64,000 nucleotides of DNA, taken from NCBI RefSeq assembly GCF_020171985.1, contig NZ_JAIVAL010000001.1, positions 806,001-870,000 on the forward strand, in the 5' to 3' direction. The notes beneath the pieces were generated by a model. It saw only the letters and a program-made list of their open reading frames with translations, made no database searches and was not told where the DNA came from. Below are positions 47,163 to 57,800 of this stretch, one piece after another (positions within the stretch are counted from its first letter, which is position 1; each line of letters starts with the position of its first letter). Position numbers and translations under genes: made by a program. This DNA comes from Halobacillus halophilus (GTDB taxonomy: Bacteria; Bacillota; Bacilli; Bacillales; Halobacillaceae).

Positions 47163-47480
47163 TCATTCCTCTATATCCAAAGCTGCAAGTAACGTATCAA
47201 TACTTAGTTTGCCATCCTTCTCGAGGTCTTTGAGCCAGGCTTCTGATATGTCAACGGGCCCCGTTACTGTTTCACTTTGGGATAAGAGTTTTTTACGATC
47301 ATCTATTTTCTCATAATAACTGAAGGTCTTTTGTTCCTTTAGCAGGTTACCGGAGTTAGACGCCAAACTATGATCATTTGCACCAAGAGTCTGTGCAGGG
47401 GTAAAAAGGTAAACAATGACCACAGCCCCCCATACCATCACACAAATACTTGCTGTAACGATCACTAGCATCTTTCTCAT
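47163..47480 (-). CDS. Hypothetical membrane-anchored protein downstream of ezrA
   Basis: 105-aa protein with an N-terminal membrane helix (about residues 4-28, MLVIVTASICVMVWGAVVIVYL in part) and a soluble, charged, probably extracytoplasmic tail ending LAALDIEE. No lipobox. Start ATG 47480 with AGGGTGG upstream. It begins 10 bp after ezrA and shares its transcript, ended by a strong terminator. Not recognised as any named family. The linkage to EzrA suggests a cell-envelope role (inference). Confidence 0.7.
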   Translation of the reverse strand: MRKMLVIVTASICVMVWGAVVIVYLFTPAQTLGANDHSLASNSGNLLKEQKTFSYYEKIDDRKKLLSQSETVTGPVDISEAWLKDLEKDGKLSIDTLLAALDIEE

Positions 47481-47490
47481 GTGCACCACC

Positions 47491-49182
47491 CTATACCATG
47501 ACTTGTTCCTTTTCCTCTATGCGTGAAAAGGCATCCGGATCGACTTCCTTAAGAGCTTCAGATGCTAGCTCTAAGGCTGATTCGTACTGATAAGATCTAA
47601 ATTTATTTTCTGCCTCCAATAACCGTGCTGCTAAAATTGGATACTTGCTTCTATAGCGATTGGCGTATTGGATAACTCTCTCAGCCAAGCGGGCTCTGTC
47701 CATAATTTTTTGAGCTTCATCATAAATCCCCTGTGTCATAGTTGATGCATCGTTTAAATGGTTATGCACGGCGGCCATATCCAAAGGCTCTCTTTCAAGA
47801 CATGCAAAAACTTCATCAATTTTATCGCTGGCTATTTTCATGTCTTCATAAATTGAAGATGGAATTCCTGGTATGTTGCTGCGTTTTAACCGTCGATATG
47901 TTTCTAAAAGTAACTGCTCCATATCAGAAAGCTTCGTTTTTGCATCCATTTCCTCTCGTCTTAAAGCCTGAACTTTCTCATCAAACTCCTGATGCTTCTC
48001 TTGAAGTTCTATTAAATTCTGGCGTGCTTCTTCAAGCTCCAGTCGCAGCTCTGAATAAGCCGACTCTCCATCCTGTCTTTTATGCTCGAGGCTGATAAAC
48101 TTTTTCTTAAGCTGACTAAACCAGCTTTTCAATCCTTCATAGGATTCTGCTTCTTCCCCTTGCATTTGATAAGAAACATCAATTTCTTCCATATCTTCTT
48201 CCGTTTCCATAAAGACAGCTTCGAGATTATCAAGCTGAGACCTTAAAGGTGCATACTGTTTCTCAACATATTGATGAGCTACAGCTTCTCTCTCGAGCAT
48301 CTGATAGATTTCCTGAATTCTTGTTTCAATTTCAACAATTAATTCTTCTATATCTGTTTGGTCGTTTTCATTTAACCTGGCTAATGCTTCCGTAAGAATA
48401 CGTTCATACCTATGTATTTCAGGGAGCAAATCTAAATGAGCTACTCGGTAACCTTCTGCTTTCATTTCTTCGATCCCTTGCTTAAGCTCTCTTAACTGCT
48501 CCGGCAGTTCCAAGTTTACTTTCTTATAACGTTCAGGGAACGTTTCGGTTTCTTCCTGTAGGATAACCAATTCCTCACGAATAGACTGAACCAGTTTATT
48601 CGCCTCAATATAGTTGCCCTGCTCGGCTAATTCTTCATACGTACCCAACTGCAGTTCCAGCTGCTCTACTCGTTTCTCGAACAAAGAAGCAGATTGGCCA
48701 AACTGGTTACGGTGCTGAATTAGTTTGCGGGATAATTCCTTAATTTCGGGACCAATGGATTCGATTTCAATTCGGCTGTTTTCCTCTGAATCCAGCAGAC
48801 TCTTAAGTTCTTCCAGAATTTTTTGAATATCGTTCTCAATGGCTACTAATTTATCCTCTGTACTATCCAATATTTTCTGGACTTTCTTCCATTTATAACG
48901 GTCTGCAGCTTCTTCTGCCTCGTAAAGATCTTTCTCAATTGCAGTAAGCTCCTTAGTTATGATCGTATCCCACTGCTCACGCCACGCTTCAAATTTCTCT
49001 TGGGTTTCCCCTGATAGGTTCAGGTTCTTCACTTTTGATAATTCTTCAGTTACCGGTCTATTCGTAATGTCCATTTTCCAATTTTCTAACCGGTCCACCG
49101 CATCATAGACTTTCTTACGCCAAATTAACCCTGCGATAAAAAGCGCAATGACAAGCAGTATAACTCCAATGATGTACTTCAT
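47491..49182 (-). CDS. ezrA: Septation ring formation regulator EzrA
   Basis: Negative regulator and organiser of FtsZ rings; 563 aa, usual length. One N-terminal membrane helix (about 3-21, IIGVILLVIALFIAGLIW) and then a long array of spectrin-like coiled-coil repeats. The conserved QNR patch appears near the C-terminus as VIQYANRYRSKYP. GGAGG precedes the ATG. Divergent from hisJ. Confidence 0.96.
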   Translation of the reverse strand: MKYIIGVILLVIALFIAGLIWRKKVYDAVDRLENWKMDITNRPVTEELSKVKNLNLSGETQEKFEAWREQWDTIITKELTAIEKDLYEAEEAADRYKWKKVQKILDSTEDKLVAIENDIQKILEELKSLLDSEENSRIEIESIGPEIKELSRKLIQHRNQFGQSASLFEKRVEQLELQLGTYEELAEQGNYIEANKLVQSIREELVILQEETETFPERYKKVNLELPEQLRELKQGIEEMKAEGYRVAHLDLLPEIHRYERILTEALARLNENDQTDIEELIVEIETRIQEIYQMLEREAVAHQYVEKQYAPLRSQLDNLEAVFMETEEDMEEIDVSYQMQGEEAESYEGLKSWFSQLKKKFISLEHKRQDGESAYSELRLELEEARQNLIELQEKHQEFDEKVQALRREEMDAKTKLSDMEQLLLETYRRLKRSNIPGIPSSIYEDMKIASDKIDEVFACLEREPLDMAAVHNHLNDASTMTQGIYDEAQKIMDRARLAERVIQYANRYRSKYPILAARLLEAENKFRSYQYESALELASEALKEVDPDAFSRIEEKEQVMV

Positions 49183-49341
49183 AAATAGCCTCCTTACAAA
49201 ATCACCGTCCGACGGATTCTTTCGTTCCGAAATGTAAAATAGTTGTTTATAATGATACCATGTATTTAGAGATTTTGGCTAAAATATTTCAAAAATATTA
49301 ACCTACTGACCAAAAATACAATCCTAAAGGAGCATTTAAGA

Positions 49342-50151
49342 ATGAGAGACGGTCACATCCATACTCCATACTGCCCGCATGGAACGGCAGATTCATTTAA
49401 AACATATATAGAGAAAGCCATATCTATCGGCTACGACACCATGACATTCACAGAGCATGCTCCTCTGCCAACCTCGTTCATTGATCCTGTCCCTGAAAAA
49501 GACAGTGGAATGGCTCTCGCAGAAGTTGAGTCTTATCTATCCGATATTAATCGTCTGCAAAAAGAATACAAGGATGATATTTCTATTCAGGCAGGGTTTG
49601 AAGTGGACTATATCGAAGGATATGAAAGAGAAACGGAGACTTTCTTAAACAGATATGGACCTGAATTAGATGACAGCATACTATCCGTACATTTTATTAA
49701 AGGAAATAGGCAATGGTATTGTATAGATTACAGCCCTGACATGTATGAGGAGGCTCTTTATGACCTGGGTGGCAGCAACCATTTGTATCAAGCTTACTTT
49801 AATAATTTAAGAAAATCCGCTGAAGCTGATTTAGGAGCTTATAAACCATCGAGGATCGGTCATATGACGCTGATCAGGAAATTTAAAGACTTATATCCCT
49901 CTCCACCTGGCTGGGAGGTACGAGCTGAACAATTTCTTAAAGTACTTAAAGAGCAGGGGCTGGAACTAGATTACAATGGGGCAGGACTTCAAAAGCCCCA
50001 TTGCAAAGAAACATATCCGCCAAAGTCTATAGCAGATCAAGCTTCTTCAATGGGGCTCCCGTTAGTTTATGGATCTGATGCTCACGCAGTGTCTGGATTG
50101 AAGCAGGGTTTTAGCGAAATAGATCCTAGAATCCTAAGCTTTAACCGCTAA
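49342..50151 (+). CDS. hisJ: Histidinol-phosphatase (PHP family)
   Basis: Removes phosphate from histidinol phosphate in histidine synthesis; 269 aa. PHP metal motif DGHIHTPYCPHGT, FTEHAPLP, and GSDAHAVSGL near the C-terminus. AAAGGAGCATTTAAG precedes the ATG. It is separate from any his operon, as in B. subtilis. Its last 18 bp overlap the end of the convergent refZ gene. Confidence 0.93.
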   Translation: MRDGHIHTPYCPHGTADSFKTYIEKAISIGYDTMTFTEHAPLPTSFIDPVPEKDSGMALAEVESYLSDINRLQKEYKDDISIQAGFEVDYIEGYERETETFLNRYGPELDDSILSVHFIKGNRQWYCIDYSPDMYEEALYDLGGSNHLYQAYFNNLRKSAEADLGAYKPSRIGHMTLIRKFKDLYPSPPGWEVRAEQFLKVLKEQGLELDYNGAGLQKPHCKETYPPKSIADQASSMGLPLVYGSDAHAVSGLKQGFSEIDPRILSFNR

Positions 50152-50739
50152 CTTCTGCACGGTTTCCTGTTCTAACATAGACTGACTGTACTCCTCCACA
50201 AAATGACTTAGTGAAGCTTCAGTAATAAATGGGTCCCTGAATTCATGAGGCATCGTAAATGGAGCATTTAGCAGCCCTTTCAATTGCAGTACTTTAAGCT
50301 TTTCTTTGAAAGTGATCTCCATTTTCGATGATTTTTGGAATAAAATAGCGGATAATAAATGGTCTTCTTTGGCTAAATAAGTAACAAGCATTTCCCGGGC
50401 AAACACTGTATTTAAAGAAAGTTCTCGATATACTAAACAGGAAAGTTGATTATGAGACAATTTATAATGTAATATCTTTCTCACTAGCGTCTCTACGCGC
50501 TCATTTGCATCAGTAAAATGAATACTCTCTAAAATTTCTAAATAAGGCTCAAAATAATTGATAGCCAGAGACTCAAATAACCCCTGCTTACTCTTAAAGT
50601 AATAATGGATTAAGGATACGTTTACATTAGCAGCACTAGCAATATCACGAACCGAGGTTCCGTTGAAACCTTTGCTGTAAAATAGACGGCAGGCAACATC
50701 CAACACTCTATCACGTGTGACATTCTGTCGGTTCATCAT
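50134..50739 (-). CDS. refZ: TetR-type DNA-binding protein RefZ (YttP)
   Basis: 201-aa TetR-family protein. HTH in SVRDIASAANVNVSLIHYYF (residues about 28-47) with KSKQGLF, then a helical C-terminal domain. RefZ of B. subtilis binds motifs near the origin during sporulation and positions FtsZ assembly. Assignment rests on the family and on the ezrA-hisJ-yttP-ytsP order. The two tail ends of hisJ and refZ overlap with no terminator visible between them. Confidence 0.85.
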   Translation of the reverse strand: MMNRQNVTRDRVLDVACRLFYSKGFNGTSVRDIASAANVNVSLIHYYFKSKQGLFESLAINYFEPYLEILESIHFTDANERVETLVRKILHYKLSHNQLSCLVYRELSLNTVFAREMLVTYLAKEDHLLSAILFQKSSKMEITFKEKLKVLQLKGLLNAPFTMPHEFRDPFITEASLSHFVEEYSQSMLEQETVQKLAVKA

Positions 50740-50856
50740 TTTTCCCCCTCATAGAGTAATTCTACCTGTGGGAGGGTTTTCCTGCATGGAATCGTCCATC
50801 AAATACCGACAGTAGTTTAAGTGAGGGTGTCGAATCAATCATTATAGGAGGTCTTT

Positions 50857-51339
50857 ATGATGTTCCAATCCACTTCACATACAGGAACAAAAGAAAAAAA
50901 TTATGAGTTACTTTTAAAACAATTACAAGCTTTACTTGAAGATGAACCTGATGTTATAGCGAACCTCTCCAATGCGTCTTCATTATTAAATCAATTTCTG
51001 GAAGATGTAAATTGGGTAGGCTTTTACCTCTGGAAGGAAGATCAGCTCATATTAGGACCATTTCAAGGAATGCCAGCCTGCGTAAGAATTCCATCTGGTA
51101 AGGGTGTCTGCGGTACGGCGGTAGCTGAAAGAAGTGTTCAGAGAATTGAAGATGTGCACGCATTTCCTGGGCACATTGCCTGCGACGCGGCCAGCCAATC
51201 GGAAATTGTTATCCCTATTTTCAAGAACAATGAAATCTTTGGAGTTCTGGATATTGACAGTCCAAGTAAAAGCAGATTTGATGAACAGGATGAAAAATAT
51301 CTAACCAAGTTTGTCGATATACTTCAATCCTATTTATAA
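50857..51339 (+). CDS. ytsP: GAF-domain free methionine-(R)-sulfoxide reductase (YtsP)
   Basis: 160-aa GAF-domain protein of the fRMsr type, which reduces free Met-R-sulfoxide. The three Cys expected in the active site are present: PACVRIPSG, GKGVCGTAV and HIACDAAS. AGGAGGTCTTT precedes the ATG. Monocistronic with a terminator. Confidence 0.92.
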   Translation: MMFQSTSHTGTKEKNYELLLKQLQALLEDEPDVIANLSNASSLLNQFLEDVNWVGFYLWKEDQLILGPFQGMPACVRIPSGKGVCGTAVAERSVQRIEDVHAFPGHIACDAASQSEIVIPIFKNNEIFGVLDIDSPSKSRFDEQDEKYLTKFVDILQSYL

Positions 51340-51340
51340 A

Positions 51341-51369
51341 TTAAAAACCCGCTGCCAGCGGGTTTTTAA
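51341..51369 (+). terminator. Intrinsic terminator after ytsP
   Basis: AAAAACCCGCT (51343-51353) pairs with AGCGGGTTTTT (51357-51367), 3-nt loop, then AATTT. Confidence 0.85.
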
Positions 51370-51574
51370 TTTCACTCTACTTTCAGCAGTTACCGGGCAA
51401 GTAGATCAATTATCTTTCATTTTAATGTATATATTCCTGTATGATGATTAAAAATGACCTCGAATGTGATCGGCACTAGAATTCCTATTCTAACAATAGA
51501 AAAATTGCCTCCCTCTTCTTAGCAGCTATTCTAAGTTTACTTTCCCTTTATTACTACTTTTTCATTTCTGCCTC
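51370..51574. other. Intergenic region without a gene between ytsP and the rpsD promoter
   Basis: About 200 bp of AT-rich sequence with no supported reading frame and no clear RNA structure. Nothing specific seen. Confidence 0.5.
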
Positions 51575-51603
51575 TTGACTTATAGGCGTAAAAAAATTAT
51601 ACT
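51575..51603 (+). promoter_or_regulatory. Strong sigma-A promoter of rpsD
   Basis: TTGACT (51575-51580), 17-nt spacer, TATACT (51598-51603). Close to consensus at both elements and spacing. Confidence 0.85.
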
Positions 51604-51609
51604 TGTCGT

Positions 51610-51789
51610 TGTGTAAAATAAATGGCAGCCTATGTGAACCGGCGTTGTCATCATTTTGTTCCTCTATATAGAGGTGCATCGTGTAACTCTCTGCTGCTGG
51701 AGCGATGGTGCATGAAAACATAATGAGCAACGTATAAAGGCCACACTGTTTTTATTTTATGCAAATAAAATAAAAAGGAGGAAATCTCT
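51610..51789 (+). promoter_or_regulatory. rpsD leader, candidate S4 autoregulatory RNA
   Basis: The predicted transcript has about 180 nt of untranslated leader before the AAAAAGGAGG of rpsD. It contains hairpin-forming segments (CCTCTATATAGAGG at 51662-51675; others near 51690-51720). In B. subtilis S4 represses rpsD by binding a pseudoknot in a leader of similar length. The regulatory role here is inferred from position and length. Confidence 0.55.
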
Positions 51790-52392
51790 ATGGCACGCTA
51801 TACAGGTCCAACCTGGAAAAAATCCCGTCGCTATGGTATTTCTTTAAGCGGAACTGGTAAGGAACTAGAAAAACGCCCTTACGCACCTGGACAACACGGT
51901 CCAAACCAACGTAAAAAACTATCTGAATTCGGTCTTCAGCTTCAAGAGAAGCAGAAGCTTCGTTTCATGTATGGATTGACTGAACGTCAATTCCGCCGTC
52001 TATTCGTAGAGGCTGGTAATATGAAAGGTATCCATGGTGAGAACTTCATGATTCTTCTTGAGTCTCGCTTGGACAACATCGTATACCGTCTAGGTCTGGC
52101 TCGTACTCGTAACCAGGCTCGTCAGCTAGTTACTCACGGTCACGTAACTGTAGATGGAGGACGTGTTGATATTCCATCTTACCGCGTAGTACCTAATCAA
52201 GTGATCAGCCTACGTGAAAAATCTCAGAAGCTTGACGTGGTAGAAGAAGCTATCGAAGTAAATAACTTCACACCTGAATATCTTACATTTGATGAAGATA
52301 AACGTGAAGGAACTTACTCTCGTTACCCAGAACGTTCTGAGCTTCCATCTGAAATCAATGAAGCTCTTATCGTTGAATTCTATTCCCGTTAA
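51790..52392 (+). CDS. rpsD: 30S ribosomal protein S4
   Basis: Primary 16S rRNA-binding assembly protein and self-repressor; 200 aa, as in Bacillus. Begins [19 protein letters not shown], and the S4 RNA-binding domain (about 90-150) has [20 protein letters not shown] and [17 protein letters not shown] precedes the ATG. Highly biased codons fit high expression. Confidence 0.98.
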   Translation: MARYTGPTWKKSRRYGISLSGTGKELEKRPYAPGQHGPNQRKKLSEFGLQLQEKQKLRFMYGLTERQFRRLFVEAGNMKGIHGENFMILLESRLDNIVYRLGLARTRNQARQLVTHGHVTVDGGRVDIPSYRVVPNQVISLREKSQKLDVVEEAIEVNNFTPEYLTFDEDKREGTYSRYPERSELPSEINEALIVEFYSR

Positions 52393-52401
52393 TCTTTTTG
52401 A

Positions 52402-52434
52402 TCAAAACCGCCGTTTTAAACGGCGGTTTTTTTT
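52402..52434 (+). terminator. Intrinsic terminator after rpsD
   Basis: Perfect 13-bp stem AAAACCGCCGTTT (52404-52416) with AAACGGCGGTTTT (52418-52430), then TTTT. Confidence 0.92.
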
Positions 52435-52445
52435 AGATTATACTT

Positions 52446-53030
52446 TTAAGTATGCAGCACGAAATTAGCAGATTTATGAGGTTTAACATTTCGCAGATAA
52501 TATTCCTCCGCTTTCCAATACCTATTTCTGAATTTTTTCTTATTTTTTCGAGCAATTGGATCCTCTCGCCCAAATCTTCGGCTCCTCGGACAATCTAAAA
52601 ATATTAAGTGGTTAAAATAAGGCCTCCACTCTTTTCTTTGGAGAAAAACCCCTTCTATAAAAATTACTCCCTCATAAGGTAAATCCACCTTTTTATATTC
52701 ACGCTCATCCGATTCGTTATGATAAAAAGGAAGAATAAGATGAGAACTGCTTCTGACTTTTTCAAACAGATGTTCCCGTAACCACTCGACCTCCCACTGT
52801 AACTGATAATACTCATACCAATCTTCAAATCCAGTATGATAACGTTCACTCTTTGTAACGATATGATTATCCATATGAATAGTGCAGGAGTCGATCCCTT
52901 TCTTACTTAGCTTTCTCTCCAGCTGATTTACAATTGTAGTTTTTCCCGAGCGGCTCAAACCATCGACTCCTATTATATAGATCTCATCAGAGGGGAGAGA
53001 AGGAAGTATCTCGTATAAGTCCATATCCAT
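52446..53030 (-). CDS. P-loop kinase, uridine kinase-like
   Basis: 194-aa nucleoside/metabolite kinase-like P-loop NTPase. Walker A GVDGLSRSGKTTIVN near residues 21-35, substrate loop HMDNHIVTKSERYHTG, and VIFIEGVFLQRKEW resembling Walker B. C-terminal REDPIARKNKKK may be the lid. The substrate cannot be told from sequence. GGAGG lies upstream with long spacing. Same strand as tyrS but separated from it by a terminator. Confidence 0.75.
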   Translation of the reverse strand: MDMDLYEILPSLPSDEIYIIGVDGLSRSGKTTIVNQLERKLSKKGIDSCTIHMDNHIVTKSERYHTGFEDWYEYYQLQWEVEWLREHLFEKVRSSSHLILPFYHNESDEREYKKVDLPYEGVIFIEGVFLQRKEWRPYFNHLIFLDCPRSRRFGREDPIARKNKKKFRNRYWKAEEYYLRNVKPHKSANFVLHT

Positions 53031-53097
53031 ATCTGCTCAAGCCTCCTTAATATGTACGCATTTCCACCATGCACTTCTTTAAAGTATTTAACCTAAA

Positions 53098-53149
53098 GAA
53101 AAAACTGCCTCTTTCATAACCCTTAAGGCTTATAAAAAAGGCAGTTTAA
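53098..53149 (-). terminator. Intrinsic terminator after tyrS
   Basis: AAACTGCCTCTTTCATAACC (53102-53121) pairs with GGCTTATAAAAAAGGCAGTTT (53128-53148) with mismatches. Minus-strand tail TTTTTTCTTT. Confidence 0.8.
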
Positions 53150-53155
53150 AATAAT

Positions 53156-54454
<1,299 letters not shown>

Positions 54455-54472
54455 TTAAATGGCTGGTAGAGC

Positions 54473-54720
54473 ATAAAAAAAAAGACCTCATTATCCCTCT
54501 AGAAAGGGACGAGATCTCGTCGCGGTACCACCCTTGTTGCACATTTGTGCCACTTGTATCAATAACGGCTACTCATAACCGTCTTCTGATTCATACCAGA
54601 AGAATGCTCCGGACCGTAATTCAAAAACAAATGTGGCCTGACTTCCACCAGCCGTCAGGTCTCTGTACCAGTGATCTGTTTTTTACTCCAATCGTTCAAC
54701 GCACGCATATTTAACTATGT
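54473..54720 (-). promoter_or_regulatory. T-box riboswitch leader of tyrS (Tyr)
   Basis: The minus strand carries the T-box sequence AGGGTGGTACCGCG at 54534-54521, which pairs with the uncharged tRNA acceptor end. It is followed by a terminator hairpin at 54520-54484 (AGATCTCGTCCCT/AGGGATAATGAGGTCT) with nine U. Upstream, stem I contains a candidate specifier TAC at 54667-54665 (CTGGTACAGAGA). tRNA-Tyr binding should favour the antiterminator when tyrosine is short. Confidence 0.92.
54484..54520 (-). terminator. T-box-controlled attenuator of tyrS
   Basis: The minus-strand hairpin GATCTCGTCCCT-TTCT-AGAGGGATAATGAGGTC lies directly after the T-box motif, with the U9 tract at 54483-54475. Confidence 0.85.
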
Positions 54721-54794
54721 ACTATTTTTATCACACTCATAAAGGAAAAGCAATAAGAATATCCTCTCCATTTATGTCCTCTTTCATTCCGTTG

Positions 54795-54803
54795 TGTTAT
54801 AAT
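54795..54803 (+). promoter_or_regulatory. Extended -10 promoter of the class A PBP gene
   Basis: TG (54795-54796), one base, then TATAAT (54798-54803), 29 bp upstream of the start codon. No good -35 is seen. Confidence 0.55.
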
Positions 54804-54831
54804 ATGGAATGGATTTTTTAGGAGGTCTCAT

Positions 54832-57800
54832 ATGTCTAATAATAAAAATAGCGGTCGAAATAAAACGGATTTTAAATCATTATGGAAAAAAGGAAGCATT
54901 CAAAAAAAATCACGTATAACTGCAGATGTGGTTTGGAATGTCATTTTATTCTTTATTATTATCGGTGTAATAGGACTCTTCTTTGCCGGAGGAGTCGGAG
55001 CCGGTTACTTTGCATCTCTCGTTAAGGACGAAGAGGTTCGGAGTAAAGAACAAATGCAGGAAAGCATTTACAACTATTCAGAAACCTCAGAAATGTTCTT
55101 TGCCGGAGACGAAATGTTAGGCAAGGTCCGATCAGATCTTTATCGTGAGGAAGTAAAGCTGGACGAGGTAAGCGATAATGTTACAAATGCTGTCATTGCA
55201 ACAGAAGATGAATACTTTAAAGAACACAGGGGCGTGGTGCCTAAAGCGATTATGCGTGCGGTCGTACAGGAGGTTTCAAACTCAGCGGTTAAAACCGGTG
55301 GAAGTACATTAACCCAGCAGCTCGTAAAAAACCAAATCCTCACAAACGAAGTCTCCTTTGAGAGAAAAGCGAAAGAAATGCTGCTTGCTCTTCGTATTGA
55401 ACGCTTTTTTGAGAAAGAAGAAATATTGGAAGCTTACTTGAACATTGTGCCCTTCGGCCGTAACGCAAATGGTCAAAACATTGCCGGCGTGGCCACTGCC
55501 GCTCAGGGAATATTTGGAGTAGAAGCTGAAAAGCTGTCCATTGCACAGGCTGCTTTTATAGCCGGTTTGCCTCAGGCTCCTTACGCTTATACTCCTTTTA
55601 ATAACGATGGTTCCATTAAGAGTGAAGAAGGGCTTGAGCCAGGCATGGATCGTATGCATGAGGTACTAGATCGTATGTATGAAGCAGAGTATATTACAAA
55701 GCAGGAATATGAAGAAGCTAAAGACTTTGAAATTACTAAAGAGAATCTAGCAAACTCTACAACATCTGCCAATATTACCTATCCTTTCTTAACCAATGAG
55801 ATTAAGAGAAGAGCTCAAGGTATATTAGAAGTTCAGCTTGCAGAAGAAAACGGACATAGTGAAAAAGACCTTGAGGAAGATGAAGAACTCGCGAAAGAGT
55901 ATGAAGAACTTGCTGAACGCCGATTAACTTCCGGTGGTTATCAAATCAAAACCACCATAGATAAAGAAGTGTATGACGCTATGCAGGAAGTGAAAAATGA
56001 GTACGATGACAGATTTGGACCTGATAAAACCATCACTAAAGAAAACGCTGAGGGCGAAAAATATGAAGTAACCCTCCCGGTCGAAGTTGGCAGCGTAGTC
56101 ATGGAAAATGCCACAGGAAAAATTTATGGATTTATTGGCGGCAGAGATTTCGAAAAGTCTCAGGTCAACCATGCGACAAATCCTTATGCAGCCAGAATGA
56201 TTGGAAGTACGATGAAGCCCTTGCTGGTCTACGGACCAAGCATTGATATGGGAGAAGGACATCCGGCTACTGTTATAGCCGATGTGCCCTATAAATATAC
56301 TACTGAAGACAAAAATGTAAATAACTATTCTGGAACATACCATGGCCTGGTTTCAGCCCGTTATGCTTTAGCCAATTCGTTTAATATTCCAGCAGTTAAA
56401 CAATATGAAAAGATAGTAGACCAAAACCCGGTCAAAAATTATCTAGAGAAAATGGGAATAAGCAACTTGAATGAAGGAGATTACATTAGTAGAGCCATGG
56501 CCTTAGGTACAAAAGCAATCACAGTCGAAGAAAACACGAATGCCTATGGAACGTTTGGAAACAATGGTAAGTTTGTCGATGCCTACATGATCGAAAAAAT
56601 TGAAACCAAAGATGGTGAAACCGTATTTGAACACGAGACAGAAGAAACAGAAGTCTTCAGTCCTCAAAGTTCTTATTTAACCATTGACATGATGCGCGAT
56701 GTTCTCGACTACGGCACAGCTTCAAGTGTCAGAGGGAAACTTATTAACCCTGGTGTTGACTGGGCTGGAAAAACAGGAACATCTCAAAATTACAAAGATT
56801 CCTGGTTCGTGGCTACAAACCCTAACGTAACCGTCAGTATGTGGACAGGATATAACGAGGTAGCAAAATTAGACTCAGGATACAGTAGTAGAACCCAGGG
56901 GGCCTGGGCAAACGTAGTAAATGCCCTATCTGAAATTCGTCCCGAATTAATGATACCTGAAAATGATTTTGAGAAGCCAGAAGGGATCGTGGAACAAGAA
57001 TACTGTGCTACTTCCGGGCTATTACCTTCAGATCTTTGTGAATCTGTAGGACTCGACAGAGATGATCTTTATATTGAGGAAAACGCCCCTAATGAAGAGG
57101 ATAATAGTCTAGTAAGCGGTAATTTTGTGGAAGTAGATGGTGAACTAGTTGAAGCTGGTCCTGATACACCATCAGAATTTGTTACTGGTGAAGGTGGAGT
57201 AGTCTTTAGTCCAGAATTTCTAGAGGAAAATGGATACACGAGTGAAGAGGTCTTAGATGAATTAATTCCTAATTCTGATAATTGGAATCAAGTTTCTCTA
57301 CCTTCTTCCAGTGCTTCCAAAGCATCCAGTTCTAGTGTAAATAACGACGGGCAGTCTCCTTCTGCCCCCCGTTCTGTATCATCTAGTGGTTCGACGGTTG
57401 ACTGGGCACCATCATCCAGTGACGATGTAGTAGGATACCGTATCTATCGCGCTTCTTCTTCAGGTGGATCATTCTCTAAAGTAGGAAGCACAACAAGTAC
57501 CTCTTACAGTGGTTTAGGCGAAGGAGTATTCGCGGTACGAGCAGTCGACTACTTCGGTATGGATTCTTCTCTTTCCGATACAACAACTATAGGCAGTCCA
57601 GGAGCTCCAGCACCTGACACGGACTCAAGCTCAAATAATGATTCCGAGTCAAGCAGCGGGAATGAAAGCGAAGCACAAAACCGTTCTGATTCGGAAGGTG
57701 AAGAAAGTGAATCGGAGCGACGATCTGAAGACAGCTCGGATTCTGAAGAGAACAATGAGTCAAGTTCGAACAATAATTCCGAATCCAATGGTAACTCAGG

